DNA from: Strigamia acuminata
Lineage: Eukaryota; Arthropoda; Chilopoda; Geophilomorpha; Linotaeniidae
NCBI GenBank assembly: GCA_949358305.1
Contig: OX442314.1
Coordinates: 42,292,581-42,356,580 of the forward strand
Direction: 5' to 3'
DNA length: 64,000 nt
Numbering within the stretch: position 1 is the first letter of the stretch; each line of letters starts with the position of its first letter. The notes under the pieces are model-generated. The model did no database searches, had not been told where the DNA came from, and saw nothing but the letters and a program-made list of their open reading frames with translations. A program made the translations under genes and the position numbers. Shown piece after piece: positions 50,977 through 60,145 of the stretch.

Positions 50977-51588
50977 TGTCGTAACCTTGGTTCCGGTAAA
51001 TAAACTTAACACAATATCTTACAATAATAACCTTTTATTTCACACTTGTAATATAATACAAATATACTTAACAATGCTGTGGTCTCGGATCCTTGTCGGC
51101 GGATACGATTTGTTGCTGCACGGCAGTCTTACACGTGGCTCCTGTTGTCTAGGGTAATGGCGTCTGACGAAACACGTGTTCGCAAACGCTTCGCTTCGGT
51201 AGATATTACTATCGTAGTATTGCTACGATAAATATCTGTGACTGTGGTTTATAGATGAATTTGGCAACGGGCATCGATCCTCTATCAATCCGGTAAAACG
51301 GCCTGACGGTGAGGTGGTGATGCTAATGTTGCTCTGGTATCTATAAAGTGGGGGGTTTCCGGTCAGACACGGGTTTAAATACTGGCTGGACCGGAAATGA
51401 CGTATTTGCATAAATTCGGGGAATTATGCAAATCTATGACGTTGTCACGTCAGTCCCGCAGAAACGGTAAAACTAGTATAGCTAGTTTTCCCGCAATAAT
51501 CTGACAATCATTTTACTATCAATATTAAAATTACTATTTATTAGGTTATGATTAATTAAAACACTTTTGTGACCTCGTGGTCACCACA
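50977..51588 (-). repeat. Element D 5' LTR (612 bp)
   Basis: Copy of 40197-40808, followed by AAGT. Confidence 0.95.
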
Positions 51589-51669
51589 AAGTTTGATAGC
51601 GATTTTTAATATATGTCGGGGAGATACATTTGATCCCTTTTAGATGCGCAGCGGATACATCTGGTCAAT

Positions 51670-52035
51670 ATGGATGAGAATCAAAAGGCGCAATTGGCAG
51701 AAGCTGTCGCCGATTGGCAACGCAAGGCTGAACTGTGTAGTATGACTGCGAAGAAAGATCAGACAGATCACTGGCTGCAGCTCTTCCAACGCCAATTGAT
51801 CTCGGGTTTGCAGAGAGTACTATTTTCCGGAGTATTTTATTCACATGAGGGAGTGTTTATTGCAGCCACGTGGTTGTGGACTATGGGAGTGCTCCCCAAT
51901 GTTGTTGACAACTGCAGCTCCAGTGGCTCGTTTGTGCCAGGAGTGGGCCGAGCGAAGGAGTATTCTCGACCACCTGGTAGGCCTTTGGACCAAAAAGTAT
52001 GCCTGCGGGGATGGAAAACCTGCGTCGACGCCTAG
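51670..52035 (+). CDS. Hypothetical 121-aa ORF
   Basis: ATG start (MDENQKAQLAEAVADWQRKA) with a helical N-terminal half and a less ordered rest. No family recognised and no splice evidence seen. It may be a first exon or chance. Confidence 0.25.
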   Translation: MDENQKAQLAEAVADWQRKAELCSMTAKKDQTDHWLQLFQRQLISGLQRVLFSGVFYSHEGVFIAATWLWTMGVLPNVVDNCSSSGSFVPGVGRAKEYSRPPGRPLDQKVCLRGWKTCVDA

Positions 52036-52140
52036 CTGCGAATGTAAATAGTATTAGATGAGGGAGGGAAGAGGATCTAGAAAGAAGTATATTTTGAGCA
52101 ATAATAAAAATAACCTTTGAACGTACGAGCGGATGTGGGA

Positions 52141-52640
52141 CTAAAGTGGAAGGTCTAAGATAGGGCGAGTGAGGGAATTATAGAACATGGGGCCTGTGAC
52201 AGTGCCCTCAATAACGCCACAGGAGGCGGGAAAAACAGAGGCAATGGGGTCAGAGGTAGTATGGAAAGAACGGTCAATGAAGTATGAGGACAAAAGCCAA
52301 AGAGGGGTGGGACCAATGGATTGGTTGGGAAGAGTATTGAGAACATACGTTTTAAAAGCTACAAAAACATACATTTTAAAAGCTACAAAAACATACATTT
52401 TAAAAGCTACAAAAACATACATTTTAAAAGCTTCAAAAACCTCATTCTTATGTTTTAGGAAATAAACTTTGCACCACCGCATGTTGTCGTCGATAAAAGT
52501 CATGAAATGTCTCGAACCGCTGATTGAATGCGTTTTCATCGGTCCACAAACGTAGGAATGCACGATTTCCAGGAAATCGTCGTTTTTCGTTGTAGAAACA
52601 GGAAATTTTTCACTCGCATTTAAAATTACTAGTCAAATCT
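52141..52640 (-). pseudogene. Ty1-copia integrase fragment
   Basis: Minus strand from about 52610 reads KFPVSTTKNDDFLEIVHSYV, then CGPMKTHSISGSRHFMTFID and VYFLKHKNEVFEAFKMYVF, the start of the copia integrase core including the first Asp region (here altered: HSYV where HxDV is usual). It then runs into a 24-bp tandem repeat and unrelated sequence. Not closely related to A or E. Confidence 0.8.
52343..52440. repeat. 24-bp tandem repeat, about 4 copies
   Basis: Unit acatacattttaaaagctacaaa with few changes; it expands the copia fragment frame into repeated FVAFKMYV. Confidence 0.9.
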
Positions 52641-52669
52641 CAAACAAATAATGATAACTTCTGAGAAGC

Positions 52670-53112
52670 TAAAGATGGCACTTTAAATTAGATTCCTTTT
52701 CAATAGCTGTTTCAATTGCATTCGATGCTTGAATTAGATTGCCAAATCCAACCAAATCTCCAGTGTGCTTGTTGTACACTAAATATGATTTTATTTTATG
52801 GTCATTTCATCTAAAATTAATGCAACATATTTCTGATGTTCAGGAATGTCATCCAAATGAGCAGTCAGAAACATTTGATCCAAAATGCTTGCATGAAAAC
52901 CAGGTGGATGTTGAGACTGGACCATAGTCTTGTCCAATGTTCTCTCGCAAGGTAAGACCATAAAACCAGAGTCACTTACAGTTCTATAAGCTGCTGGTGA
53001 TTTCGAATACAAATGAGCACACCATTTCAATGTGAACGAACTCCACACATGATCCTGCTTTTCCTTTCGTTGGTTGCAAATTTGTTCTTTCAGAAAAGTT
53101 ACCACAACAGCC
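52670..53112 (-). pseudogene. P-element/THAP9-type transposase fragment, copy 1
   Basis: The frame 53105-52791 reads LKWCAHLYSKSPAAYRTV, SGFMVLPCERTL, GFHASILDQM and YVALILDEMTIK, the order of the RNase-H-like core start in P-element transposases, including the first acidic Asp (LDEM). A one-base shift after TIK leads to LVYNKHTGDLVGFGNLIQAS in another frame, the next conserved block. Continues on the far side of the hAT-type insert. Dead fragment; a poorer copy lies at 35160-35540. Confidence 0.8.
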
Positions 53113-53285
53113 TTCTTATTAAGTTTTCACATTTTCTTGCACACAAGTTTCCAACCACTTTTAGGAAGCATCTCAATTTCAAGAAAGCGTAAATCAAGCC
53201 GAACTGCAATTTTTAATTTTTGCATCACGTGTTTGCTTTTTCTCTCCAATTTAGCTGTGGCTGGAGAATCCAAAGTTGTTGGAGG

Positions 53286-53775
53286 TAGGGTTTCGGTACC
53301 GGGAAACCGGGGTACCGATTTTCCGGGAAAATCAGGTGAAAAATCACGGTACCGGGAAACCGGGGTACCGATTTCCCGGGAAACCCGGTGAAAAATCACT
53401 TACCGGGAACCGGGAATTTTCAAAATAACCGGTTCCGTCAAAAAACGTCATTAAAACGTCATTTTCGTCATTGAAACGTAACAATTTGTAATGTTTCAAT
53501 GATGAAAATGGTTATTTTTACCATAAAAAATGGCTAAAATTTGCCATTTTTGAAGAAAAATGGCTAAAATGGGCCTTTTTTGACGAAAAATGGCTAAAAT
53601 TGGCCATTTTTTACGAAAAATGGCTAAAATTGGCCATTTTTTACGAAAAACGGCCCTTTTTAGCAATTTTTTGTCGCCTGATTTTAATTCCCGGGAGTAC
53701 CGATTTCCTGGGAATACCGGCCATTTTGATACCGGGAACCGGGAATTGGAAAAGGGCGGGAAAACCGAAACCCTA
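53286..53775. mobile_element. hAT-type foldback/MITE element (490 bp)
   Basis: Termini tagggtttcggt and accgaaaccc-ta are inverted repeats, flanked by an 8-bp duplication gttggagg (53278-53285, 53776-53783), the hAT signature. The interior holds repeated accgggaaaccggggtaccgat units and aatggctaaaattggccatt palindromes. No transposase. Confidence 0.85.
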
Positions 53776-53783
53776 GTTGGAGG

Positions 53784-54020
53784 CACATCCGGTGTAATAA
53801 TGAACATGAGTTGTGTTTGGTTTATTATTTTGGCAGTGAGCATTGTATTAATTTGTTTGATTTTATTCCTGGTCTCACTGGCAATAATATAAAAGTAAGT
53901 TTTGCTACATTTTCAATATCATCTAAGTCACTTTATTTTTTTGAAAGACGAAAGAATGGTGGATCACTTTCAATCCAGCAATCAGAAGAATGCTCGGATA
54001 GAATAGGAAAAAAGGGACTG
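53784..54020. other. Unassigned flank of element E
   Basis: A plus-strand frame reads hydrophobic MNMSCVWFIILAVSIVLICL then stops; no gene can be supported. Confidence 0.4.
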
Positions 54021-54025
54021 AAAAG

Positions 54026-54221
54026 TGTAGATATGTTTTTATCACAAAGTGTTATAGTCTAAGTGTATTAATTGATGTATTGTTGACGTACGAGATTGCA
54101 CAAGAATGGAGTGCAACCGATGTAGTTATTGTAATGAGAGTGTTGTTCGAGTTGGAATAAAATGCCGACATATTCATCTTGTTGATATTTCCAATGATTG
54201 AGTATTTATTCTAAACCAACA
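54026..54221 (+). repeat. Element E 5' LTR (196 bp)
   Basis: tgtagatatg...aaaccaaca, copied at 58084-58279. Confidence 0.95.
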
Positions 54222-54223
54222 AG

Positions 54224-54242
54224 TGGTAGCAGAGGATGGTTT
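54224..54242 (+). promoter_or_regulatory. Element E primer-binding site (initiator tRNA-Met)
   Basis: tggtagcagaggatggttt, a long complement to the 3' end of initiator tRNA-Met, two bases after the LTR. Confidence 0.9.
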
Positions 54243-54380
54243 TACGATTATGGCGATGAAAGAATGAATGCTGAGTCTGGGAAAGCGCAAGTTATTAGTG
54301 TCACTAAGTTTTGAAAATATTTGGCGTGAAATTAATTCCTGTTTTGCATTTCTGTCGTCTGCTACGAGTTACGACAAGAG

Positions 54381-57300
54381 ATGGCGATGGCGGATTCATT
54401 TGTGAACGTTTCCTCCTCATCAACGACGGTCGAGAGGTTGACCGATAGGAATTATTTTCTCTGGAAGATGAGATTGCGAGCAGTATTAAAGATGAAAGGC
54501 CTATGGAAGATGGTGATCGTGAACGACGAACCGGAGAAAGGACGGCTTGGACAGGCAAATTACGGCCAGATGAGGGCAATTTGGGAGAATTGGGAACAGA
54601 AGAATGACGAGGCCATGGGGATCTTGATGCTGTCACTTTCAGCGGAACAAGGAGTGCGTTACAGCATGGAAACGAACGCCAAAAAGTTGTGGGAAACGAT
54701 TGAGACTCACATGGGACCAAAGAACGATTTTGAAGTGGTCAAATGCGGCATAGAATTAGCGCAACTCAAGATGAACGAGAAAGAAACGATTGATACGTAC
54801 ATAAATCGTGCAGAGGCAATAAAGACCAAAGCATCGGAACTTGGGAAAATATATAGCAATCAGGAGATGCTAAGTTACGTAGCACGAGGGCTGCGAGTTG
54901 AATTTGAGCACAATGTGCGAATTTTTGAGGGACAAAACAACAATTTGACTTTGAGTGAAGCTCGAACTGCTTTGAGATTTGAAGAGGAAAGACAGCGGGC
55001 AAAGAAGAAAAGTCACGACGGAAATGGAAGCGAAAATGCGTACAGAACTCGACAAAGGGGGAAATGTAACATTGAATGTTACAATTGCCACAAGATTGGA
55101 CATTACGCCAAGGACTGTTGGTCCAAAAGTAAAACGGGTGATCCAACGCGCGGAAATGCAAATCCACGTGGAACCGCAACAAACACAAGGACGCCGAACA
55201 GAGGACGTGGCGGAAATAGGACAAATGAACAGTCAGCACGAGGCGAGGTGCAACCAACACCCAAGCCACGGGAATATTCGTGTAGAGCGAGAGTTTTGGC
55301 GATTAATGAAGCTGTTGAGCGGGAAAGCGATGAGGAAACGCCGGATGAACTTGCTGTTTCATATCAACAATCCCAAGAGATAATGGAATTAATTCATGTT
55401 GATTTGATGGGGCCAATGCCCGTACCCACATTAGGGGGAGCGCGTTATGTGCTAACTATGGTTGATGATTGTAGCCGAATGGTATTTTTGAGAGTATTGA
55501 GCACTAAAAGTGAAGCTGGGACCGCAATCAAAGACTTCGTGGCGCATATTGAATTGCAGATGGGGCGATTGGTGAAGCGAATACGGTCGGACAATGGCGG
55601 GGAATTTTTGAATGACAGTTTGGGACAATACTTCACTCAGAAGGGGATTTTACACGAACTGACCACCTCATACTCACCCGAGAGCAACGCGATCGCAGAA
55701 CGCATGAATAGGACCGTGACAGAAGCGATGCGAACTTTATTAGTGGACTCAAAGTTGCCACAGAAGTTTTGGGGCGAAGCTATTCTGACAGCTGCTCATT
55801 TACGCAACAGGTGCAAGACGAGTACACACGGCAAGACGCCTTACGAACGTTGGAAGGGGAGAATACCCAACGTTAGCTACTTGAGACGCTTTGGATGCGT
55901 GGCTCACGTACTAGAACCAAAATTTCGACAAAACAAGTTGAAAGACAAAACCAGAGAAGGCATACTAGTGGGTTATTCGACTAAAAGGAAAGCCTACAGG
56001 ATATTTATGCGAGACACAGGGAAAATCACAGAATCGTGTGATGTAGTTTTTGAAGAGTCACGATTGGGGGATACTCACCTTGACCGGACGGATGAATCCG
56101 AAGAACCGATGGATTTAGATGTTGTTTACGACCTTGGTGAAGCACCGCCTCAACCGATCGAACAACTTGCTCCGGATGTAGACATAGACGAACCGGACCC
56201 ACCCATTGTGGCTCCAGTACCGGAACAGTTGCCCGCTCGGAGGGGAGGACGGAGCCCGGGCGCCACCAAGGAAGTGCTAGCAGCAAACAAGCAAGCTCGT
56301 ATAGACGAAACCGAAGCGAATTTGCAACAGCGAGGAGTGCGACGCTCAACAAGGATTAGAGAGCAAGCACTGCGACAACGGGGAACGCGACAACGAGGAG
56401 CGCGACACCGAGGAGCACGACACTCAAGAAAAATCCTAGAGCAGGCATTGATGGCGGAAATAATGTTTACACCGAACACCTATGAAGAGGCTATGGCGTC
56501 GGATGATGCAAACGAATGGCGAAAGGCCATGCAGGAAGAAATAGATTCGATGCACCAACATCAAGTTTGGAAAATAGAGCCGCGACCTAGCGATGCAAAG
56601 CCAGTTAAATCAAAATGGGTTTTTCGCATAAAGACAAATGCCGACGGCTCGATAATTCGATACAAAGCCCGACTTGTAGCGGTCGGATGCGGACAGAGAC
56701 CGGGAATGGACTACGATCAGACATTCTCACCAGTGGTCAGAATAGAGTCATTGAGAACACTGTTGAATGTAGCAGCCAAAGAGGACTTACTTCTGGACCA
56801 GTACGATGTTAAGACAGCGTACTTACACGGGAAACTGAAGGAGAAGATATATATGGAGCAACCAAAGGGTTTCGAGACTGGAGAGGGCGATTGCGTATGC
56901 AGACTAGAGAAGAGTTTATATGGATTAAAGCAATCCGGGCGCTGCTGGAATGAGAAGTTGCACGAGGTACTGACAAAGTGCGGATTTGAGCGCTCACCAG
57001 ACGATCCTTGCCTGTATATATGCAGAAGTGAGCGAGGCGTGATAATGATGGGAGTTTATGTCGACGATCTCGTCACAGCCAGCTCTGGCGCTAAATTTCG
57101 AGACGAGAAAATGGCACAATTGGGGAAATTTGTCGAATTAGTTCACATGGGCGAATTAAAGTACATTCTGGGATTAGAAATCGAACGAGACAAAAACGAA
57201 ATCAGACTTTTTCAACGCAAATACGCCGAAAAGGTGCTACGACGTTTTGGTTTGGACAAATGTAATGCAAACGCCACACCGTGCGAACTGGGACTGAAAC

Positions 57301-57992
57301 TGGAAGAGTTTGCAGATAGCCCGCCGGTGGATGCGACTTTGTATCAAGAAATAATAGGCAGCGTGATGTATTTGGCAACAAGCACACGACCTGATCTGAG
57401 TTATCCAGTCAGTTCTCTCTCGAGATTTAATAAGGATCCGAGGGAAATCCACCTTGCTGCGGCCAAACGTTTACTGCGTTACATCCGTGGGACGCAGAAC
57501 TACAAGTTGCATTACGGGAAAGAAAAATCATGCCTATACGCGCACGCCGATTCTAGCTGGGATTCGACGGCAGACGCACGGACATTTACGGGATACGTGG
57601 TCAAAGATGGAGATTCGCTAATCAATTGGAAGTGTCGAAAACAGGGCGACGTGGCCGAATCATCATGCGAGAGCGAACTCGATGGCATTTCGGATGCGAT
57701 ACGAGATTTAACGTGGACGAAATCCGTTTTGAAGGACTTGGGCGCAACATTTAACAAAGATGTCAAACTCTACAACGACAACCAAGCGGCGGTACAGATG
57801 TTACAAGACGGAATCCAACGCGTGAGAAGCAAGTATTTGAATCGCAAATACCACTTCATTAAGGCGAGAGTGGAGACGGACCATATACGGGTTGAGCACA
57901 TCCCCGGGACGGAGATGATAGCGGACGCGCTGACCAAACCGCTCAGCGGACCGATTTTACTCAAATGTGTGCAGGGAATGGGTTTATATTGA
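54381..57992 (+). CDS. Element E Ty1-copia Gag-Pol, protease region missing (1203 aa)
   Basis: ATG at 54381 (MAMADSFVNVSS). Gag shows LTDRNYFLWKMRLRAVLKM and the CCHC knuckle CYNCHKIGHYAKDC (about residue 232). From there the frame passes through an Arg/Thr/Asn-rich linker directly into integrase HVDLMGPMPVP (about 338). No D(S/T)GA protease motif and no WH...GH zinc region lie between, where complete copia elements have both. Later parts are complete: RSDNGGEF and NAIAERMNRTV, RT with KSKWVFRIKTNADGS and GVYVDDLVTA (about 892), RNase H with HADSSWDSTADARTF (about 1053) and ESSCESELDGIS. The length is short for copia, which fits an in-frame deletion. Mobilisation would need protease from another element. 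Confidence 0.92.
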   Translation: MAMADSFVNVSSSSTTVERLTDRNYFLWKMRLRAVLKMKGLWKMVIVNDEPEKGRLGQANYGQMRAIWENWEQKNDEAMGILMLSLSAEQGVRYSMETNAKKLWETIETHMGPKNDFEVVKCGIELAQLKMNEKETIDTYINRAEAIKTKASELGKIYSNQEMLSYVARGLRVEFEHNVRIFEGQNNNLTLSEARTALRFEEERQRAKKKSHDGNGSENAYRTRQRGKCNIECYNCHKIGHYAKDCWSKSKTGDPTRGNANPRGTATNTRTPNRGRGGNRTNEQSARGEVQPTPKPREYSCRARVLAINEAVERESDEETPDELAVSYQQSQEIMELIHVDLMGPMPVPTLGGARYVLTMVDDCSRMVFLRVLSTKSEAGTAIKDFVAHIELQMGRLVKRIRSDNGGEFLNDSLGQYFTQKGILHELTTSYSPESNAIAERMNRTVTEAMRTLLVDSKLPQKFWGEAILTAAHLRNRCKTSTHGKTPYERWKGRIPNVSYLRRFGCVAHVLEPKFRQNKLKDKTREGILVGYSTKRKAYRIFMRDTGKITESCDVVFEESRLGDTHLDRTDESEEPMDLDVVYDLGEAPPQPIEQLAPDVDIDEPDPPIVAPVPEQLPARRGGRSPGATKEVLAANKQARIDETEANLQQRGVRRSTRIREQALRQRGTRQRGARHRGARHSRKILEQALMAEIMFTPNTYEEAMASDDANEWRKAMQEEIDSMHQHQVWKIEPRPSDAKPVKSKWVFRIKTNADGSIIRYKARLVAVGCGQRPGMDYDQTFSPVVRIESLRTLLNVAAKEDLLLDQYDVKTAYLHGKLKEKIYMEQPKGFETGEGDCVCRLEKSLYGLKQSGRCWNEKLHEVLTKCGFERSPDDPCLYICRSERGVIMMGVYVDDLVTASSGAKFRDEKMAQLGKFVELVHMGELKYILGLEIERDKNEIRLFQRKYAEKVLRRFGLDKCNANATPCELGLKLEEFADSPPVDATLYQEIIGSVMYLATSTRPDLSYPVSSLSRFNKDPREIHLAAAKRLLRYIRGTQNYKLHYGKEKSCLYAHADSSWDSTADARTFTGYVVKDGDSLINWKCRKQGDVAESSCESELDGISDAIRDLTWTKSVLKDLGATFNKDVKLYNDNQAAVQMLQDGIQRVRSKYLNRKYHFIKARVETDHIRVEHIPGTEMIADALTKPLSGPILLKCVQGMGLY

Positions 57993-58066
57993 AGAGAAGA
58001 AAGAATTTAATTAAGTTCGATTTTTTGGGTTATTTTTTGTTGTCTGTTAAATGCTGTTTACTTTGT

Positions 58067-58083
58067 GTAAAAAGAAGGGGATT
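58067..58083 (+). promoter_or_regulatory. Element E polypurine tract
   Basis: gtaaaaagaaggggatt directly before the 3' LTR. Confidence 0.8.
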
Positions 58084-58279
58084 TGTAGATATGTTTTTAT
58101 CACAAAGTGTTATAGTCTAAGTGTATTAATTGATGTATTGTTGACGTACGAGATTGCACAAGAATGGAGTGCAACCGATGTAGTTATTGTAATGAGAGTG
58201 TTGTTCGAGTTGGAATAAAATGCCGACATATTCATCTTGTTGATATTTCCAATGATTGAGTATTTATTCTAAACCAACA
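58084..58279 (+). repeat. Element E 3' LTR (196 bp)
   Basis: Copy of 54026-54221, followed by AAAAG. Confidence 0.95.
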
Positions 58280-58284
58280 AAAAG

Positions 58285-59015
58285 CAGTAACAGAAGAAGC
58301 AGAACTATTTCAGCATCATATTCCATAACAAAAACTTGAATAAATATAATATTATCAATATTTTATTATTGTTATCACCCCACTTGCTCCCAAATAACAC
58401 TTACTATTTTCTGAACCTGTGGTACAGTCATTGCACATAAAACCAATCATTTTGGGGATGATTTAGTCATCTCTGGACTTTGGAATATTATCTGACCCCA
58501 CAGCAGGCAGTAAAAAAGATTACCACAGCCACTGATAAAGTTTTAAAAGAAAATACCCTTGACATCCAAATTATTAAGTAAAAAACTATATAATTTATGG
58601 TGTAATATATTTATAGTAAACATTTTATAATAAAAAAAGTAAATAGGCTAGAAAGTAAAATATTACTGATAAAGTGTTCTAAGTCTATCCAGCCAATTCA
58701 TTTTGGCATTGATAAATTGTGCAGCGTAAATTACACCTTGGACTAATAGACTATTAGTCCAAGATTACATCATGTGTGTAATAAAAAGAATTTAAAAAAA
58801 TAAAAATTTTGAATCAGTGGAACAGTTTAGTAGGTTTATTCAGATTCTAGGTTGGTCTTTAGTGGTTTTTAGTTGATTTAATGTAGTTTCTAGCCAATTT
58901 TCTGTAGGTTTTGTAGATTTTATGTACGGTAGCTTTCAGTCGATGTTGTGTGGTTTTTTAGTCGATTTTATGTAGTGTTAAACGAATTTCTCAAGGTTTT
59001 TTTAAAAAGTTTTTA
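58285..59015. other. No gene recognised
   Basis: AT-rich, with a palindrome gactaatagactattagtc near 58740 and loosely repeated tttagtcgatttta/tgtagttt phrases leading into the minisatellite. Confidence 0.5.
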
Positions 59016-59016
59016 G

Positions 59017-59290
59017 TAGATTTTCTCCAATTTTTGTTGATTTTCTCCAATTTTTGTTGATTTTCTCCAATTTTTGTTGATTTTCTCCAATTTTTGTTGA
59101 TTTTCTCCAATTTTTGTTGATTTTTTCCAATTTTTGTTGATTTTCTCCAATTTCTGTTGATTTTCTCCAATTTTTGTTGATTTTCTCCAATTTTTGTTGA
59201 TTTTCTCCAATTTTTGTTGATTTTCTCCAAATTTTGTTGATTTTCTCCAATTTTTGTTGATTTTCGTAAATTTTCTCCAAATTTTTGTGC
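59017..59290. repeat. 20-bp minisatellite, about 13 copies
   Basis: Unit ttttctccaatttttgttga with rare substitutions. Because 20 is not a multiple of 3, all three minus frames read the same repeating peptide; none is a gene. Confidence 0.95.
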
Positions 59291-59324
59291 ATTTATGTGC
59301 AATTTCTATTTTATTTCACTGATT

Positions 59325-59575
59325 TTCAATGATTCTTCCTGATTTTCAATGATTTCCACCGATTCATACATGATTTCTACCGATTCACACTTGATTTCCA
59401 CCGATTCACACTTGATTTCCACCGATTCACACTTGATTTTCACCGATTCACACTTGATTTCCACCGATTCACACTTGATTTCCACCGATTCACACTTGAT
59501 TTCCACCAATTCACCCTTAATTTTCACCGATTCACACTAGATTTCTACCGATTCACTCCTGATTTCCACCGATTC
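59325..59575. repeat. 21-22-bp minisatellite, about 11 copies
   Basis: Unit close to ttgatttccaccgattcaca. Frames across it are repeat artefacts. Confidence 0.93.
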
Positions 59576-60145
59576 AATTTCCTCACTCGCCACCAACCAC
59601 TACCCCAGCGCCACCTCGTATCACCACACCACACTCCATCAGATAAAATGGCATCGATTTTCCTATCTCACCAACCCCAAGCACCGCACGCAAACGTGAC
59701 AACCCAGTCGCACTTCCGCGCATTCCCACAACAATCCACACATCCCATCAATCCCCATAGCCACGATGCCACACCAAACACACTTCGCCGTCCTCATACT
59801 CCTCTGCAACCACCTCCACATGGGTAATTCAAATCCACGCACACCACAACCAAACCCCAGCAATCCACGTTGCCAATGGCAACCAAACTCAACGACCTCC
59901 GCGAAAACTCAACAAAACTAGGTCAAATCTTGAGACAAAACTAATTTTTGCTTCACCCCCGTGGCCCAGTGGACGAGTCGGACCATTTTCTCCTCTTGAA
60001 CTCGCATTTCAAGGGTCGGCGAGGGGTCAATGTCAAATGGATTCACGTGGCGCTCGTCCGGTCTGTGTGCAATTGACGTTTGGACTTGGAGAGAAAAGAT
60101 GATATTGTTCCGATCGTAATCAGAGAAAGGAGAGACGTGGTTGTG
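59576..60145. promoter_or_regulatory. Upstream region of MTTP
   Basis: C-rich on the plus strand to about 59930, then less biased. It must contain the MTTP promoter and 5' UTR, but no TATA box or other defined site can be assigned by eye. Confidence 0.35.

Larger units (their letters stand above)
40197..51588 (-). mobile_element. Element D: complete Ty3-gypsy element with a third ORF
   Basis: Two 612-bp LTRs (40197-40808, 50977-51588), apparently identical, with target duplication AAGT (40193-40196, 51589-51592). Primer site for tRNA-Pro (50957-50974) and polypurine tract (40809-40822) give minus orientation. Order: Gag, Pol (protease, RT, RNase H, integrase), then ORF3 in the place where envelope sits in errantiviruses. 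All frames are open, so the copy may be active or very recently so. Confidence 0.95.
54026..58279 (+). mobile_element. Element E: Ty1-copia retrotransposon with short LTRs
   Basis: 196-bp LTRs (54026-54221, 58084-58279) that look identical, target duplication AAAAG (54021-54025, 58280-58284), initiator tRNA-Met primer site and polypurine tract. One uninterrupted 1203-codon frame. The protease and integrase zinc-domain segments are absent, so self-sufficiency is doubtful. Confidence 0.95.

Noticed and set aside
58991-59302. Three overlapping minus-strand ORFs of 65-103 codons reading KINKNWRKSTKIGENQQ-like peptide
   Set aside because: They are all readings of a 20-bp minisatellite; every frame gives the same repeat, so openness is trivial.
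59306-59540. ORFs on both strands with ESVEIKC or DSHLIST repeats
   Set aside because: Minisatellite artefact.
59955-60025. tRNA-like stretch (gtggcccagtggacgagtcgg with a later ttcaaggg)
   Set aside because: Resembles an A box and a B box loosely, but no acceptor stem or anticodon arm can be paired.
60080-60145. N-terminal extension of MTTP upstream of 60146 (MDLERKDDIV...)
   Set aside because: Starts only at TTG and would bury the signal peptide; the ATG at 60146 begins a proper hydrophobic leader.
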